From contig JADCGA010000019.1 of the NCBI GenBank assembly GCA_020249265.1, forward strand, positions 1 through 64,000: a stretch of DNA of 64,000 nucleotides, written 5' to 3'. Of this stretch, positions 24,807 to 34,198 are shown piece after piece. Position 1 is the first letter of the stretch. Every line of letters begins with the position of its first letter. The notes beneath the pieces were generated by a model. It was given only the letters and a program-made list of their open reading frames with translations, was not told where the DNA came from and made no database searches. Origin of the DNA: Roseomonas sp. (GTDB taxonomy: Bacteria; Pseudomonadota; Alphaproteobacteria; Acetobacterales; Acetobacteraceae). Made by a program: the position numbers and the translations under genes.

Positions 24807-26342
24807 TCAGCTTCGCCGTGGCGGGGCGGGCCTTGCGGAAGATGTCGGCGCAGGTCTGCGTGCAGATTCTGCCGCTGATACGGGGCGCTGGCCCGCTGCC
24901 ATTTGGCCAGCGCGCAAAACATCCTGTTCAGCCGGGCGTTTTTGCAGACGCAACCACAGCGCTTCATCCCGGCCGTAGAAATCCGGCCGAATTTCCACAT
25001 CGCGCCCTGGTGAGGCGAGGGCCGTGTGATACAGCAAAAAAACCGGCACTGGTTCAGGCAGTGATTTCCGCACCGTATCACCAGTCGCGACTTTTTTCTG
25101 GATGACCTCCATCGGCTCATCCATCAGCAATGAAGCCAATTCCAGCGGGTTTTGCACACGAATGCAGCCATTGCTGAGACGCCGATTGTCGCGACTGAAG
25201 GAATCCTTGTCGGGCGTGTCGTGCAGATAGACATCAAAGCGATTCGGCATTTCGAACATCACGGCGCCAAGCCCGGCCTGCGGTCCTGGCGCCTGCTTCG
25301 CGTCGCCATTCGGCAGCAGGGTGATCTTGTTCTTCACCAGATAAAGCGGGTCCTGCTTCAGCATGGGGCGGATATCCGCCTCCACAATGTCATGCGGAAT
25401 GATCCAGGGCGGATTGAACAAGGCGGATTCGATCACGGTGCTCAATTCCGGGCTTTGCTTGCGATCTGTCGGGTCGCCGACAACAACCCGCGTGACAAAA
25501 ACGGGCCGATCATCGCGATACAGCACAAGTTGCTGATCCGGCACATTCACCCAAACGCGATCCGCCGGCAATTCACGCGGCAGCCAGCGTTGGCGTTCTA
25601 GATTTGCCTCAATCACACGCAAACGGTTCACGCGGTTGCGGTCTGGCCGCAATGAGGTGCGATGGCGTTGCAGCGCCTCACGCAACGCCCGATAGGTCGG
25701 GGTTTGCGGCGCCAGCGCTTCAATGGCACCGACAGGATCGGGGCCATCCAGCGCTTCATGCAGCACTTCCGTCACATCCACAGGCTCGGCCTTGATGGCT
25801 TCCCGATCCTTGCGTCGGCTGGGCGGCACAGCACCAAAGGCAAGCGCCTCGGCATAGGTCAGCACGGCATGGGTCAGCAGCAAATCGCGCCGGTCGGGCG
25901 GAAACGCCTCCATCCTGCGGAGCAGATCCGCCCGGAACAAATCCGGGTCCAGCCCGTGATCCCGTGCGCGCAAGACCATTGCCTTGAAGGCCCTGGCCTC
26001 GGCTTCGCGCGTGGTCCAGACCGGTTCAAAATCACGGCGCGCGTAAAAGCGCCGTAAGAGCTGGCCATCCAACGTTTCGCCAGCAACGCTGGGGGGCGGT
26101 TCTTCCGTGGCATCCTGGCGCTCTGGCTCTGGCTCGCGCGCTGCGATGGGCTCAAGCGAATCGCCCTCGGACGCCGCGCAGCCCACCAGCACCACCATGC
26201 CCGCAAGGCAAGCGGTACCGCGCAAGAGGCTGGCGCGGCGCGAAAACAGGGCGGTTGAAGGCTCAACCAGCCCTTTGGCATCCAATTCTGGCCTGTCCCA
26301 AGACCGTTTCACGCGACTAACTCCTGAAACTTCACATTCCAT
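24807..26342 (-). CDS. YcbB-type L,D-transpeptidase
   Basis: 511 residues. Cross-links peptidoglycan by 3-3 bonds or attaches proteins in the periplasm. The N-terminus has SRRASLL followed by a hydrophobic stretch and LVGC (Cys55), suggesting a lipoprotein with a Tat-like signal. Then comes a scaffold/peptidoglycan-binding region (about 90-250) and the YkuD catalytic domain from RVWVNVPDQQLVLYRDD to the catalytic SNGCIRV block (the nucleophile Cys). HDTPDKDSFSRDNRRLSNGC holds the catalytic His and Cys at normal spacing. The C-terminal tail is Ala/Pro-rich. Confidence 0.88.
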   Translation of the reverse strand: MECEVSGVSRVKRSWDRPELDAKGLVEPSTALFSRRASLLRGTACLAGMVVLVGCAASEGDSLEPIAAREPEPERQDATEEPPPSVAGETLDGQLLRRFYARRDFEPVWTTREAEARAFKAMVLRARDHGLDPDLFRADLLRRMEAFPPDRRDLLLTHAVLTYAEALAFGAVPPSRRKDREAIKAEPVDVTEVLHEALDGPDPVGAIEALAPQTPTYRALREALQRHRTSLRPDRNRVNRLRVIEANLERQRWLPRELPADRVWVNVPDQQLVLYRDDRPVFVTRVVVGDPTDRKQSPELSTVIESALFNPPWIIPHDIVEADIRPMLKQDPLYLVKNKITLLPNGDAKQAPGPQAGLGAVMFEMPNRFDVYLHDTPDKDSFSRDNRRLSNGCIRVQNPLELASLLMDEPMEVIQKKVATGDTVRKSLPEPVPVFLLYHTALASPGRDVEIRPDFYGRDEALWLRLQKRPAEQDVLRAGQMAAGQRPVSAAESARRPAPTSSARPAPPRRS

Positions 26343-26355
26343 ACAAGAAAAGGGT

Positions 26356-26386
26356 TTGACAACTTGCGAATATTTGATTCTTATGT
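26356..26386 (+). promoter_or_regulatory. Promoter of the Ala-Pro lipoprotein gene
   Basis: A perfect -35 TTGACA (26356-26361) is followed by an AT-rich spacer. The -10 candidates are TCTTAT (17-bp spacer) or TTATGT (19-bp spacer), the latter at 26381-26386. The region is strikingly AT-rich for this genome and sits 39 bp before the ATG at 26425. The opposite strand must carry the L,D-transpeptidase promoter in the same 82-bp gap. Confidence 0.6.
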
Positions 26387-26424
26387 GGGCCGTTTCCTAG
26401 TCTCTAGCAACCTGGATGTGCAAC

Positions 26425-26595
<171 letters not shown>

Positions 26596-26610
26596 TTTGA
26601 CATACCCTTT

Positions 26611-26640
26611 GGCGTCGCTTCGGCGTCGCCTTTGGGTTTT
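26611..26640 (+). terminator. First of two hairpins after the Ala-Pro lipoprotein
   Basis: GGCGTCGC (26611-26618) and GCGTCGCC (26623-26630) pair, with one T-T mismatch, across a UUCG tetraloop; TTTGGGTTTT follows. It is moderately terminator-like. Confidence 0.5.
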
Positions 26641-26676
26641 GTCATTCCCGCCCATCCGGGCGGAACGGCTTTACAG

Positions 26677-26709
26677 CCCCGTTGCGCGTCTTGCGCATCG
26701 GGGTTTTCT
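26677..26709 (+). terminator. Intrinsic terminator before marC
   Basis: CCCCGTTGCGC (26677-26687) pairs with GCGCATCGGGG (26693-26703) with one mismatch, then TTTTCTT. Placed about 80 bp after the small lipoprotein and 100 bp before the MarC gene. Confidence 0.7.
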
Positions 26710-26811
26710 TGTTGGCGCCATGGTCGCCCGCAAACCTTGGGATGCAGAGCACAGCCCCGGGGCGCAATTGCCTAACGCGCGCGCCAGTCTTCCATTAACG
26801 CCTTCAGCATC

Positions 26812-27498
26812 ATGACCGCTGCCGCCATTTTCGGGGATTTGTTCGCCGCCTGGCTTTTTGGCTTTTCGGCGCTGATCAGCATTATCAACCCGCCCGCCGG
26901 CGCGCTGATCTTCCACGGCATGACGCGTTGGCTGACCGAACAGGAACGGTCGCGCCTTGCGCGGTCCATCGCCATCAATAGCTTCATCGTCCTGCTGGCG
27001 GCGCTGTTCCTCGGCACGCCGATCCTCGGTTTTTTTGGGATCTCTCTGGAAGCCCTGCGAATTGCCGGCGGGCTTACGGTGGCGGTGGCCGGCTGGCAAA
27101 TGCTGAATGAGGAAGATGACAATCAGCGCCGCGAGTCCCAGGCGCCCGCTGCCCTGGACACCGCCCCGGTGGAGCGCATGAGCTTCTTCCCGCTCACCCT
27201 GCCGCTCACCACCGGCCCGGGCACCATCGCCGCTTCCATCGCGCTTTCGGCGGAACGGCGTTCCTCTGAAATCAGCGACATCGTGCTGAACACGCTGGCC
27301 TTCACGCTGACGGCCGCGACGGTGGCGCTGACTGTTTGGGTCGCCTATGCCAATGCCGCCGCGGTGGCGCGCAAGCTTGGCCCGACAGGCATGCTGATTG
27401 CTGCAAAACTCGCGGCCTTTGTGCTGCTTTGCATCGGCGCGCAGATTATGCTGACGGGCGTGATTGATGCGCTCACCCCCATTCTCGCGAAGCGGTGA
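26812..27498 (+). CDS. MarC-family integral membrane protein
   Basis: 228 residues with six hydrophobic helices. The family signature MSFFPLTLPLTTGPGTIAASI is at about residues 123-143, and a matching FGFSALISIINPPAGALIFHGMT is in the first half. The function is unresolved: the name comes from the mar locus, but no role in antibiotic resistance was found; relatives have been suggested to transport small metabolites. No operon partner is obvious; the M20 peptidase follows 36 bp downstream. Confidence 0.88.
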   Translation: MTAAAIFGDLFAAWLFGFSALISIINPPAGALIFHGMTRWLTEQERSRLARSIAINSFIVLLAALFLGTPILGFFGISLEALRIAGGLTVAVAGWQMLNEEDDNQRRESQAPAALDTAPVERMSFFPLTLPLTTGPGTIAASIALSAERRSSEISDIVLNTLAFTLTAATVALTVWVAYANAAAVARKLGPTGMLIAAKLAAFVLLCIGAQIMLTGVIDALTPILAKR

Positions 27499-27534
27499 CA
27501 GACCGCGGCAATTCAAGACCAGAAGGACAAGACC

Positions 27535-28734
27535 ATGGGAATCACTTCCGAATTTGTTGATGTTGATTACGCGACAGATGCACTGATCCGCCTTCTCGCC
27601 ATTGACAGTGTCACAGGGCATGAGGCGGCGATTGGCGCTGCCATTGTGGATGAATTGAAGAAGGTTGGCGTGCCGGCAAGCGCCATCCGCTACGACACAG
27701 TGCATCAACGCATCAAGCTGCCGACCGAAGTGGGCAATCTGATTGTTGACCTGCCAGGCACCAAGCCCGGACCGCGGCTTTTGTTCTCCACGCATATGGA
27801 TACCGTGCCGCTGTGCAAGGGTGCAAAGCCGCGGCGAGAGGGGGACCGGATTGTTTCTGATGGCACCACGGCTTTGGGCGGAGATAATGGCACGGGCTGC
27901 GTTGTGCTGATTGCCCTCGCGAAGGCGCTTATCCAACATAAGCTGCCGCATCCGCCCATCACCATGCTGTTCACGGTGCGCGAAGAAAGCGGCCTGCATG
28001 GCGCGCGGGAATTGGACCCGAAGGATCTTGGCGGTGCCGTGATGGGCTTCAATGTGGATAGCACCCATGCGGCCTTGCTCACCATTGGCGCGGTGGGCCA
28101 GCAGAATTGGGAAGTCACCATCAAGGGCAAGGCGGCCCATGCCGGTGTGGCGCCGGAACGCGGCATATCCTCAACGCTTGTTGCTTCCGTCGGGCTCACT
28201 GAAGCACGTCGCGGCGGCTGGTTTGGCAAGGTGGAGCAGCCGGAAGGCAAGGGTTCTTCCAATGTTGGTATCTTCGGTGGCAAGGATGGCAAGCCCGCTG
28301 GCGATGCGACCAATGTCGTGACGGATTACGTGCATCTGGTGGGTGAAGCCCGCAGCACGGATGCTGCCTTTGCAGTCAAGATCACCGAAGCATTCGAAGC
28401 CGCCTTCAACAAAGCCAAGGGCGAAGTGAATGATGCCGATGGCAATATGGCCGAGGTTACCTTCCAGGCGCGCACCGCCTATCCGCCCTTTCTGATGTCC
28501 GAAGATGATCCCGCCGTGCAGCGCGCGAAAAAGGCCGCGCAAGCCATGGGGCTTGAGCCCGTCACCATGGTCTCCGCAGGCGGGTTGGATGCGAATTGGC
28601 TGGTGAAGCATGGCGTGCCGACCGTGACCTTTGGCGCCGGCCAGGCGGAAATCCACACTGTCAATGAATATGTGGTCATTCCGGAATTCGCCCAAGGCTG
28701 CCGCCTCGCGGTTGCCATCGCGACACTGGAGTAA
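27535..28734 (+). CDS. M20-family metallopeptidase (PepT-like)
   Basis: 399 residues, a cytoplasmic dizinc peptidase that resembles tripeptidase T-type members. Metal and catalytic residues: LLFSTHMDTVP (His, and Asp of the catalytic pair), TALGGDNGTG (bridging Asp), TVREESGLHGA (general-base Glu and metal Glu), FNVDST (metal Asp), and a C-terminal EIHTVNEY (His). The dimerisation domain is the region VTIKGKAAHAG. AGAAGGA precedes the ATG by a good distance. The exact peptide substrate is unknown. The response-regulator gene begins 12 bp after its stop codon. Confidence 0.85.
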   Translation: MGITSEFVDVDYATDALIRLLAIDSVTGHEAAIGAAIVDELKKVGVPASAIRYDTVHQRIKLPTEVGNLIVDLPGTKPGPRLLFSTHMDTVPLCKGAKPRREGDRIVSDGTTALGGDNGTGCVVLIALAKALIQHKLPHPPITMLFTVREESGLHGARELDPKDLGGAVMGFNVDSTHAALLTIGAVGQQNWEVTIKGKAAHAGVAPERGISSTLVASVGLTEARRGGWFGKVEQPEGKGSSNVGIFGGKDGKPAGDATNVVTDYVHLVGEARSTDAAFAVKITEAFEAAFNKAKGEVNDADGNMAEVTFQARTAYPPFLMSEDDPAVQRAKKAAQAMGLEPVTMVSAGGLDANWLVKHGVPTVTFGAGQAEIHTVNEYVVIPEFAQGCRLAVAIATLE

Positions 28735-28746
28735 TATCCGCGCCCC

Positions 28747-29424
28747 ATGCGCATCCTGCTGATCGAAGACGACAAGGCCACCGCCGATTACATCGCCAAG
28801 GGTCTGCAGGAAATCGGCCATGTCGTGCAAATGGCGCGTACGGGGCGTGACGGCATGCTGCTTGCGGCTGGTAAGGCCTGGGATGTGATCGTGACAGATC
28901 GCATGCTGCCGGGGCCGGATGGGCTCACCATTCTGCGCGCGCTGCGGGCTTCCGGCATCACCACCCCCGTGCTGGTGCTGACCGCGCTTGGTGAGGTTGA
29001 ACGGCGCGTGGAAGGGCTTGATGCCGGCGCGGATGACTACTTGGCGAAGCCCTTCGCCTTCAGTGAACTCCGCGCACGCATCGCGGCACTGGCGCGCCGC
29101 CCGGCGCCAACGACAGACCCGGTATTGCTGCAAGTGGGTGATATTGAATTGGATTTGCTGAAGCGCGTGGTGCGGCGCAATGGCCAGCCAGTGGAATTGC
29201 TGCCGACCGAAATGCGCCTTCTGGAATTCATGCTGCGTCGCCCGGGGCAGGTGCTGACCAAGACCATGCTGCTGGAAGGCGTTTGGGATTTGAACTTCGA
29301 TCCTTCGACCAATCTGGTTGAAGTCCATGTCAGCCGGTTGCGCCGGAAGCTTTCGCTGGAAGGCTTGCCCGCGCCGATCCAGACCATGCGCGGTGTGGGC
29401 TATATGCTCGGGCCGCCAAAATGA
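28747..29424 (+). CDS. OmpR/PhoB-family response regulator
   Basis: 225 residues. The receiver domain (1-120) has the acidic pair EDD (residues 7-9), phospho-acceptor D51 in VTDRMLPGPDG, the conserved Thr in VLTALGE, and Lys in DYLAKPF. The winged-helix domain (about 128-222) has LLPTEMRLLEFMLRRPGQVLTKTMLLEGVWD and HVSRLRRKLSLEG. It controls transcription on phosphorylation by the kinase encoded next, whose start overlaps its stop by 4 bp. Target genes are not known; the DegP-type protease downstream is a candidate. Confidence 0.93.
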   Translation: MRILLIEDDKATADYIAKGLQEIGHVVQMARTGRDGMLLAAGKAWDVIVTDRMLPGPDGLTILRALRASGITTPVLVLTALGEVERRVEGLDAGADDYLAKPFAFSELRARIAALARRPAPTTDPVLLQVGDIELDLLKRVVRRNGQPVELLPTEMRLLEFMLRRPGQVLTKTMLLEGVWDLNFDPSTNLVEVHVSRLRRKLSLEGLPAPIQTMRGVGYMLGPPK

Positions 29425-30773
29425 ACGGGCTGACCCGGCTGCTGCGCAGCTTTGCGCTGCGCACGGCTTTGCTGACTGCCTTTGGTGTCTTGGGTATTTC
29501 CGCACTGGGGCTTGGGCTTGGGTGGCTGCGGAGTTCCGCCGCGCTGGAGGAAGCCTTGGACAGCACCATCCGCGCGGAAGCGGAATTGCTGCTGGGCGAA
29601 TTTCAGCGCTTCGGCATGATTGGCCTGACACGCGCGGTGGAAGCCCGCACGCGGGACCGCACGCCAAGCGCCATTCTGGTGCAGCTGCGCTTGCCGGATG
29701 GGCGGCCCCTTGCTGGGTCTGCCCGGCTTTCCGGCGCGCCGGCGGGCTTGCGTGGTTTTGTGACGCTCAGAGCACCGGAAGGGCCGGTGCGGACGCTGGG
29801 CATTGGGGTTGCTACTGGCTTTACCTTGCTGGTCGCGGCGGAATTCGGCGCGGTGCTGGATACGGCTTCAACCCTTGCCACCACGCTGCTCGCCGCGGGT
29901 GCAATTGCGGTGCTGATTGCGCTTGGCTTTGGCCTGTTCATGGCGCGCGGGCTGCAACATCGGCTTCGCCGCGTCTCAGAAGCAGCGGAACAGGTCATGC
30001 GCGGGGACCTCGCGCGGCGGCTGCCCTTAGCTGGCAGCGCCGATGAGTTTGATCGGCTGGCAGGCACAGTGAATACGCTGCTCGATCGCCAGGAAGCGCT
30101 GATTGAAGGCATGCGGCAGGTCACGGTGGATGTCGCGCATGATTTGCGCGGCCCGCTTTCCCGCCTGCGCCAAAGGCTGGAAGCGGCGCTGGCGCGCGCG
30201 CGCGATCCCAATGCCGATGGCGCAGCCTTTGAAGCCGCCTTGGCCGAACTGGATACGGTGCTTGCCACCTTCACCGCGCTGCTGCGTATTGCTCAGCTTG
30301 AAGCCGGCCCGCCACTGCCGCCGCAGGAAGCGCCGGTGGTGGATATTTCTGCGCTTGTGGCGACCCTGGCCGAGGCTTACGCGGTGGTGGCGGAAGAAGC
30401 CGGCAAGCGGCTTGAAGTGCAGGTAGCACCCGACCAGCGCCTGCATGGCGATGTGGCGCTACTGCGGCAAATGCTGGCTAATCTGATTGACAATGCCCTG
30501 ACCCATGGCGGGGGCACACTGCGCGTGACGCTGCGCGCAGGCCCCGCGCTGGAAGTGGCCGATGATGGGCCAGGCGTGCCGACGGAAGAACGCGCCCGCG
30601 TGCTGCGCCGCTTTTATCGGCTGGACCGTAGCCGGGGCACGCCGGGCAGCGGGCTTGGCTTGGCCTTGGTGGCGGCAGTGGCAAAGCTGCATGGCGCGGC
30701 GCCGGTATTGTCAGACGCCGCGCCAGGGCTTTGCGTGACGGTAGATCTTTCGGGCGCAAAGGCCGAAAGCTAA
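29421..30773 (+). CDS. Sensor histidine kinase
   Basis: 450 residues. Two transmembrane helices (about 12-35 and 152-176) flank a periplasmic sensor of about 115 residues; a HAMP linker follows, then the dimerisation/phosphotransfer helix with His240 in VDVAHDLRGPLSRLR. The ATPase domain has N box NLIDNALTHG, G1 VADDGPGVP, and G2 GTPGSGLGLALV. The signal sensed is not evident. It forms a pair with the preceding regulator (ATGA overlap). Confidence 0.93.
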   Translation: MNGLTRLLRSFALRTALLTAFGVLGISALGLGLGWLRSSAALEEALDSTIRAEAELLLGEFQRFGMIGLTRAVEARTRDRTPSAILVQLRLPDGRPLAGSARLSGAPAGLRGFVTLRAPEGPVRTLGIGVATGFTLLVAAEFGAVLDTASTLATTLLAAGAIAVLIALGFGLFMARGLQHRLRRVSEAAEQVMRGDLARRLPLAGSADEFDRLAGTVNTLLDRQEALIEGMRQVTVDVAHDLRGPLSRLRQRLEAALARARDPNADGAAFEAALAELDTVLATFTALLRIAQLEAGPPLPPQEAPVVDISALVATLAEAYAVVAEEAGKRLEVQVAPDQRLHGDVALLRQMLANLIDNALTHGGGTLRVTLRAGPALEVADDGPGVPTEERARVLRRFYRLDRSRGTPGSGLGLALVAAVAKLHGAAPVLSDAAPGLCVTVDLSGAKAES

Positions 30774-30895
30774 CAGCCCAAATCCTGAAAATCATTTCAG
30801 CTTCGCGTCCGGGACTTTACAGCAGGCTTTCTCCATTTTCGCAGTCAAGGCGAAAGCGAATCAGCGCCCTGCCCTTTAGATGGAGAGAACAACTC

Positions 30896-32329
30896 ATGGC
30901 TACTTCCAGCCCCGCCCGCCGGACTGCGCGCTATGCGCTGCTCGGTCTTTTGCTTGGTTCAACCGCGCTGACCGGCCTTGCCGTGCACGCCCAAAATGCC
31001 CCGGCGCCTGTTGCCCCGGCGATTACCCTTGACCGCGCCGCGCCGGCCGCCGGCTTTGCCGAGTTGGTGAAGGCCGTGCGCCCAGCCGTTGTTACCATCA
31101 ATGTTTCCGGCAAGCAGCCGCGCAGCGAAATGGGCATGCCCAACCCCGGCCAGGGCCGCGTGCAGGGCACGGGTTCGGGCTTCATCATTGATGCCGCTGG
31201 CTTCATCGTGACCAACAACCACGTTGTGGATGGCGCAACGCGCGTGATGGTGAAGCTGGAAGATGGCCGCGAATTCCAGGCCCGCGTGGTTGGCCGCGAT
31301 TCGCGCACCGATGTCGCGCTGCTGAAGGTGGAAGCCGGCGCGCCGCTGCCCTTCGTTGCTTTGGGCGATTCTGATCGTGCCCAACCCGGCGATTGGGTGG
31401 TGGCCATGGGTAACCCCTATGGCCTTTCCGGCACTGTGACCACGGGTGTTGTCTCGGCCACTGGCCGCGATATTGGTGCTGGCCCCTATGATGATTTCAT
31501 CCAGGTGGATGCGCCGATCAATCAGGGTAATTCCGGCGGCCCGCTTTTTGCGCGGGATGGCGGCGTGATCGGCGTGAATACGGCGATCTTCAGCCCGACC
31601 GGTGGTTCGGTTGGCATCGGCTTTGCCGTGCCGTCCAATATGGTGAAGCGCGTTGTGGTGGAACTGCGTGAGAAAGGCTTTGTGGAGCGCGGCTTCATCG
31701 GTGTTTCGACCCAGCCGGTGAATACGGCCATGGCGGCGGCGTTGAAGCTGCCGGCCAAGGGCGCCGAAGCACCGCAGGGTGCCCTTGTGGCGGGTGTGGA
31801 AAATGACAGCCCCGCCGCCAAGGCTGGCCTGAAGCCAGGCGATGTGGTGACGGCGCTGGATGGCAAACCCGTGCGCAACCCGCGTGACTTGGCGCGCAAC
31901 GTGGCGGATCTGCGCCCCGGTGCGAAGGCTGATCTGAAGCTCTGGCGCGATGGGGCCGAGGCCAGCCTGCGTGTGGATATCGCTGCTCAGCCTGGTACGG
32001 AACGTGCCCGCGCGGGTGCGGAAGAATCCAACGCGCCGCGCATTGGTGTTTCGCTCGCGCCGATCACGCCGGAAGCGCGTGCGTCACTCCGCTTGCCCAA
32101 TGATGCGAAGGGCGCGCTGGTGCAGGCCGTGGAGCCGAATTCACGCGCCCAGGAAGCCGGTTTGCGCCGGGGCGATGTGATCATCGGCGTCGGCGTTGCC
32201 GCGACCGATGACGCTGAGGCAGCGCTGCGCGCTTTGCGTGAGGCGAATGCCGCTGGTGGTGCGGTTGCGGTGCGCGTCCTGCGCGATGGCAAGCCGGCCT
32301 TCATCGCCGTGCCTGCCGCGCAGGGCTGA
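30896..32329 (+). CDS. degP: DegP/HtrA-family periplasmic serine protease
   Basis: 477 residues. A Sec signal peptide (about 1-32) ends AVHAQ. The trypsin-like domain has the triad H109 (TNNHVVDG), D139 (SRTDVALLKVE) and S213 (NQGNSGGPLF). Two PDZ domains follow (about 255-345 and 375-470) with RGFIGVSTQPV and PRIGVSLAPI starts. It degrades or holds misfolded periplasmic proteins. GGAGAG precedes the ATG. The 122 bp upstream hold a TTTCGC/GCGAAA hairpin and no sure sigma-E box. Control by the adjacent two-component system, as in CpxRA-degP, is only inferred. Confidence 0.93.
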   Translation: MATSSPARRTARYALLGLLLGSTALTGLAVHAQNAPAPVAPAITLDRAAPAAGFAELVKAVRPAVVTINVSGKQPRSEMGMPNPGQGRVQGTGSGFIIDAAGFIVTNNHVVDGATRVMVKLEDGREFQARVVGRDSRTDVALLKVEAGAPLPFVALGDSDRAQPGDWVVAMGNPYGLSGTVTTGVVSATGRDIGAGPYDDFIQVDAPINQGNSGGPLFARDGGVIGVNTAIFSPTGGSVGIGFAVPSNMVKRVVVELREKGFVERGFIGVSTQPVNTAMAAALKLPAKGAEAPQGALVAGVENDSPAAKAGLKPGDVVTALDGKPVRNPRDLARNVADLRPGAKADLKLWRDGAEASLRVDIAAQPGTERARAGAEESNAPRIGVSLAPITPEARASLRLPNDAKGALVQAVEPNSRAQEAGLRRGDVIIGVGVAATDDAEAALRALREANAAGGAVAVRVLRDGKPAFIAVPAAQG

Positions 32330-32422
32330 CAATCCGGCGGCGCGTCTGATAAGGCGCGCCGCCGAATGGTAAGGCTGGAGAAAGAATAATGCGCGCCGCA
32401 ATGGGCGCAGCCTCCGGCCCCG

Positions 32423-32472
32423 CCGGCCATGGTGGCAGAACTGACCCCTTAAGCTGCCATGGCCGGTTTTTT
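32423..32472 (+). terminator. Terminator after degP
   Basis: CCGGCCATGG with a 3-nt bulge then CAG (32423-32438) pairs with CTGCCATGGCCGG (32454-32466), followed by TTTTTT (32467-32472). The long stem also gives a palindromic CCATGG core and separates degP from the convergent porin gene. Confidence 0.85.
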
Positions 32473-32490
32473 GTTATGTTTTCTGCAACT

Positions 32491-34065
32491 TCAGAACCGC
32501 ACAATCCCAACCGCAAGCAGGCGATTGGCGATGCCATGGCCAACGCCATTCGAACCTACCGCCGCCGCGCCATCTTCAAGATCACGCCGGCTGAAAACAT
32601 ATTCCAGACCAAGATCAAGCCAGCCAAAAGGCATGCGGCTGGTTGGGCGGTCGGCAAAGGGGCTCCAGATCAGATTGGCGATGACCTGCTGCATTTCCCG
32701 GTTGCGCGCCAGCGCGCCATTCGATCCGGCTGCGAAGCGGATCGAAGACGGGAAATCCTGTCGGGCATAGGCATAAGAAACCGTGCTCCGCACAAAATCC
32801 GTCCAGAAGCGGCGATAGCCGATGGTGCCGCCATAGGTCGGCACGGAATCCAGGCTGTAATCCATGCCGGACGCTGTGATGATGTCGGAAATACCGCCCT
32901 GGCCAAAGGTATTGCCGGCGAAATAGCGGCCAATGCCTTCACCATAATAGCCCATCAGCATCAGCTCATCGCGCCCGAGAGCGGAGATCCATTTGCCTAG
33001 CGGTAGGCGCGTATGGGCGGCAAGCCCCCAGCCATAGGTGCTCTCGCTCGGCCTTGGGCCAAGCGTGGTGCCATCCGGTTCAAGCGATAGCTGCCGGAAC
33101 AATCCGCGCAGCACGTATTCCTCTGCGCCATCGCGCCAGGTCAGCCGTGCCAGCAGATCGGGAAATTGATCAAAGGCAGGGCTGGCGCCACCATCAAAGC
33201 GAATGGGCGAAAAGGCCGGGCCGCGTTGCGTCAGAATATCGCCATAGGGCGCTTCGATCGAGCCTTGCAGCATCAAATTGCTGTCGAAACGATGCGTCAC
33301 ACGAAGCTGCGCCTGACGGATGAAGCTTTGATTGAGGTTTGTGGCGTCATGCAGCGCTTCGGTTATTCCCTCATTCCAAAGGCTATTGGTTTGACCGATC
33401 AGGTAGCTCCAATCATCGCGGGTCAGTTCGGCAAAGGCTTGCCGCAAGCGAAAGGAGAGATCACCGCCGGCTGAAATCTCGCCGCGGAAATCACCTTCGA
33501 TGGTGGTATCAAGCCGTCCCCAGCCGGTATCGCTGCGCGTGTCAAAACCAAAGCGCGAACTGCGCGCGGTAACGTCGAAGCCGCCGGGCTGCGTGTTTTT
33601 TGCGGTCAGCGGAATACCCTGGACAGAAGCCGCGTCCGTAGGATTGCGCGCATTGAAATCCTGATAGGCGGTCAAGCGCAGAAACCCGTAAAGCCGCACC
33701 GTCGTATCCGAATTCGGGATACGCATGGCAAGCCCATCCAGGCTGCCGCGCAGTGCCTCATCCACCTCAGCGCGCACGACCTCAGGCGAGCGTGGCGCAG
33801 GTGCGGCGGCAGGGGTGGCTGCGATGGCAACTGGCGCTGTGCGGGGTGCTGCGGCACGTGCTGGCGCGGCTGGTGCAGGTGCGGGCACGGGTGCGGCGAC
33901 AGGGGCCGGGCGCTGCGGGCGGCGTTCGAGTTCATTCACACGTTGTTGCAGCGCATCTATGCGCCGCATCAGTTCTTCCATGGTTGGCTGCTGCGCATAG
34001 GCTGGGGCAGCCCCCACCATCAGACCCAGCATGGCCGCGCCGGCCCATTTTGATCTCATTTGCAT
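32491..34065 (-). CDS. DcaP-like outer-membrane porin
   Basis: 524 residues. A signal peptide (about 1-24, ending AYAQQ) precedes a short coiled coil MEELMRRIDALQQRVNELE, a long Ala/Pro-rich linker, and a beta-barrel domain from about residue 115. The barrel begins LAMRIPNSDTTVRLYGFLRL and ends in Phe (AVGIVRF), the usual last residue of outer-membrane proteins. DcaP porins are trimers that pass dicarboxylates and similar anions. The start was set at the ATG after AGGGGG. It follows LpxR by 132 bp. Confidence 0.75.
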   Translation of the reverse strand: MQMRSKWAGAAMLGLMVGAAPAYAQQPTMEELMRRIDALQQRVNELERRPQRPAPVAAPVPAPAPAAPARAAAPRTAPVAIAATPAAAPAPRSPEVVRAEVDEALRGSLDGLAMRIPNSDTTVRLYGFLRLTAYQDFNARNPTDAASVQGIPLTAKNTQPGGFDVTARSSRFGFDTRSDTGWGRLDTTIEGDFRGEISAGGDLSFRLRQAFAELTRDDWSYLIGQTNSLWNEGITEALHDATNLNQSFIRQAQLRVTHRFDSNLMLQGSIEAPYGDILTQRGPAFSPIRFDGGASPAFDQFPDLLARLTWRDGAEEYVLRGLFRQLSLEPDGTTLGPRPSESTYGWGLAAHTRLPLGKWISALGRDELMLMGYYGEGIGRYFAGNTFGQGGISDIITASGMDYSLDSVPTYGGTIGYRRFWTDFVRSTVSYAYARQDFPSSIRFAAGSNGALARNREMQQVIANLIWSPFADRPTSRMPFGWLDLGLEYVFSRRDLEDGAAAVGSNGVGHGIANRLLAVGIVRF

Positions 34066-34177
34066 GCCCCCTGTGTCTTTTGGCCCTGACGCCAAGAATC
34101 TTTCACAGTGATCTGAAACCAGGGGGTAGCGCCGCGCATTGGCGGAGTGTCGCGCGACTGTGCAGGGTATCTCTGAG

Positions 34178-34198
34178 GCGCCTATGCCGTTCAGGCGC
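34178..34198 (-). terminator. Hairpin at the end of lpxR-like gene
   Basis: GCGCCT (34178-34183) and AGGCGC (34193-34198) form a short GC hairpin overlapping the LpxR stop codon. There is no T run, so it may only attenuate transcription into the porin gene. Confidence 0.4.

Noticed and set aside
26671-29667. Long minus-strand open frames across marC, the M20 peptidase and the response regulator
   Set aside because: Antisense to three genes with clear families; composition is His/Arg/Gln-rich.
32389-33000. Plus-strand frame beginning MRAAMGAASGPAG after GGAG
   Set aside because: It reads through the degP terminator hairpin and then antisense into the porin; no family features.
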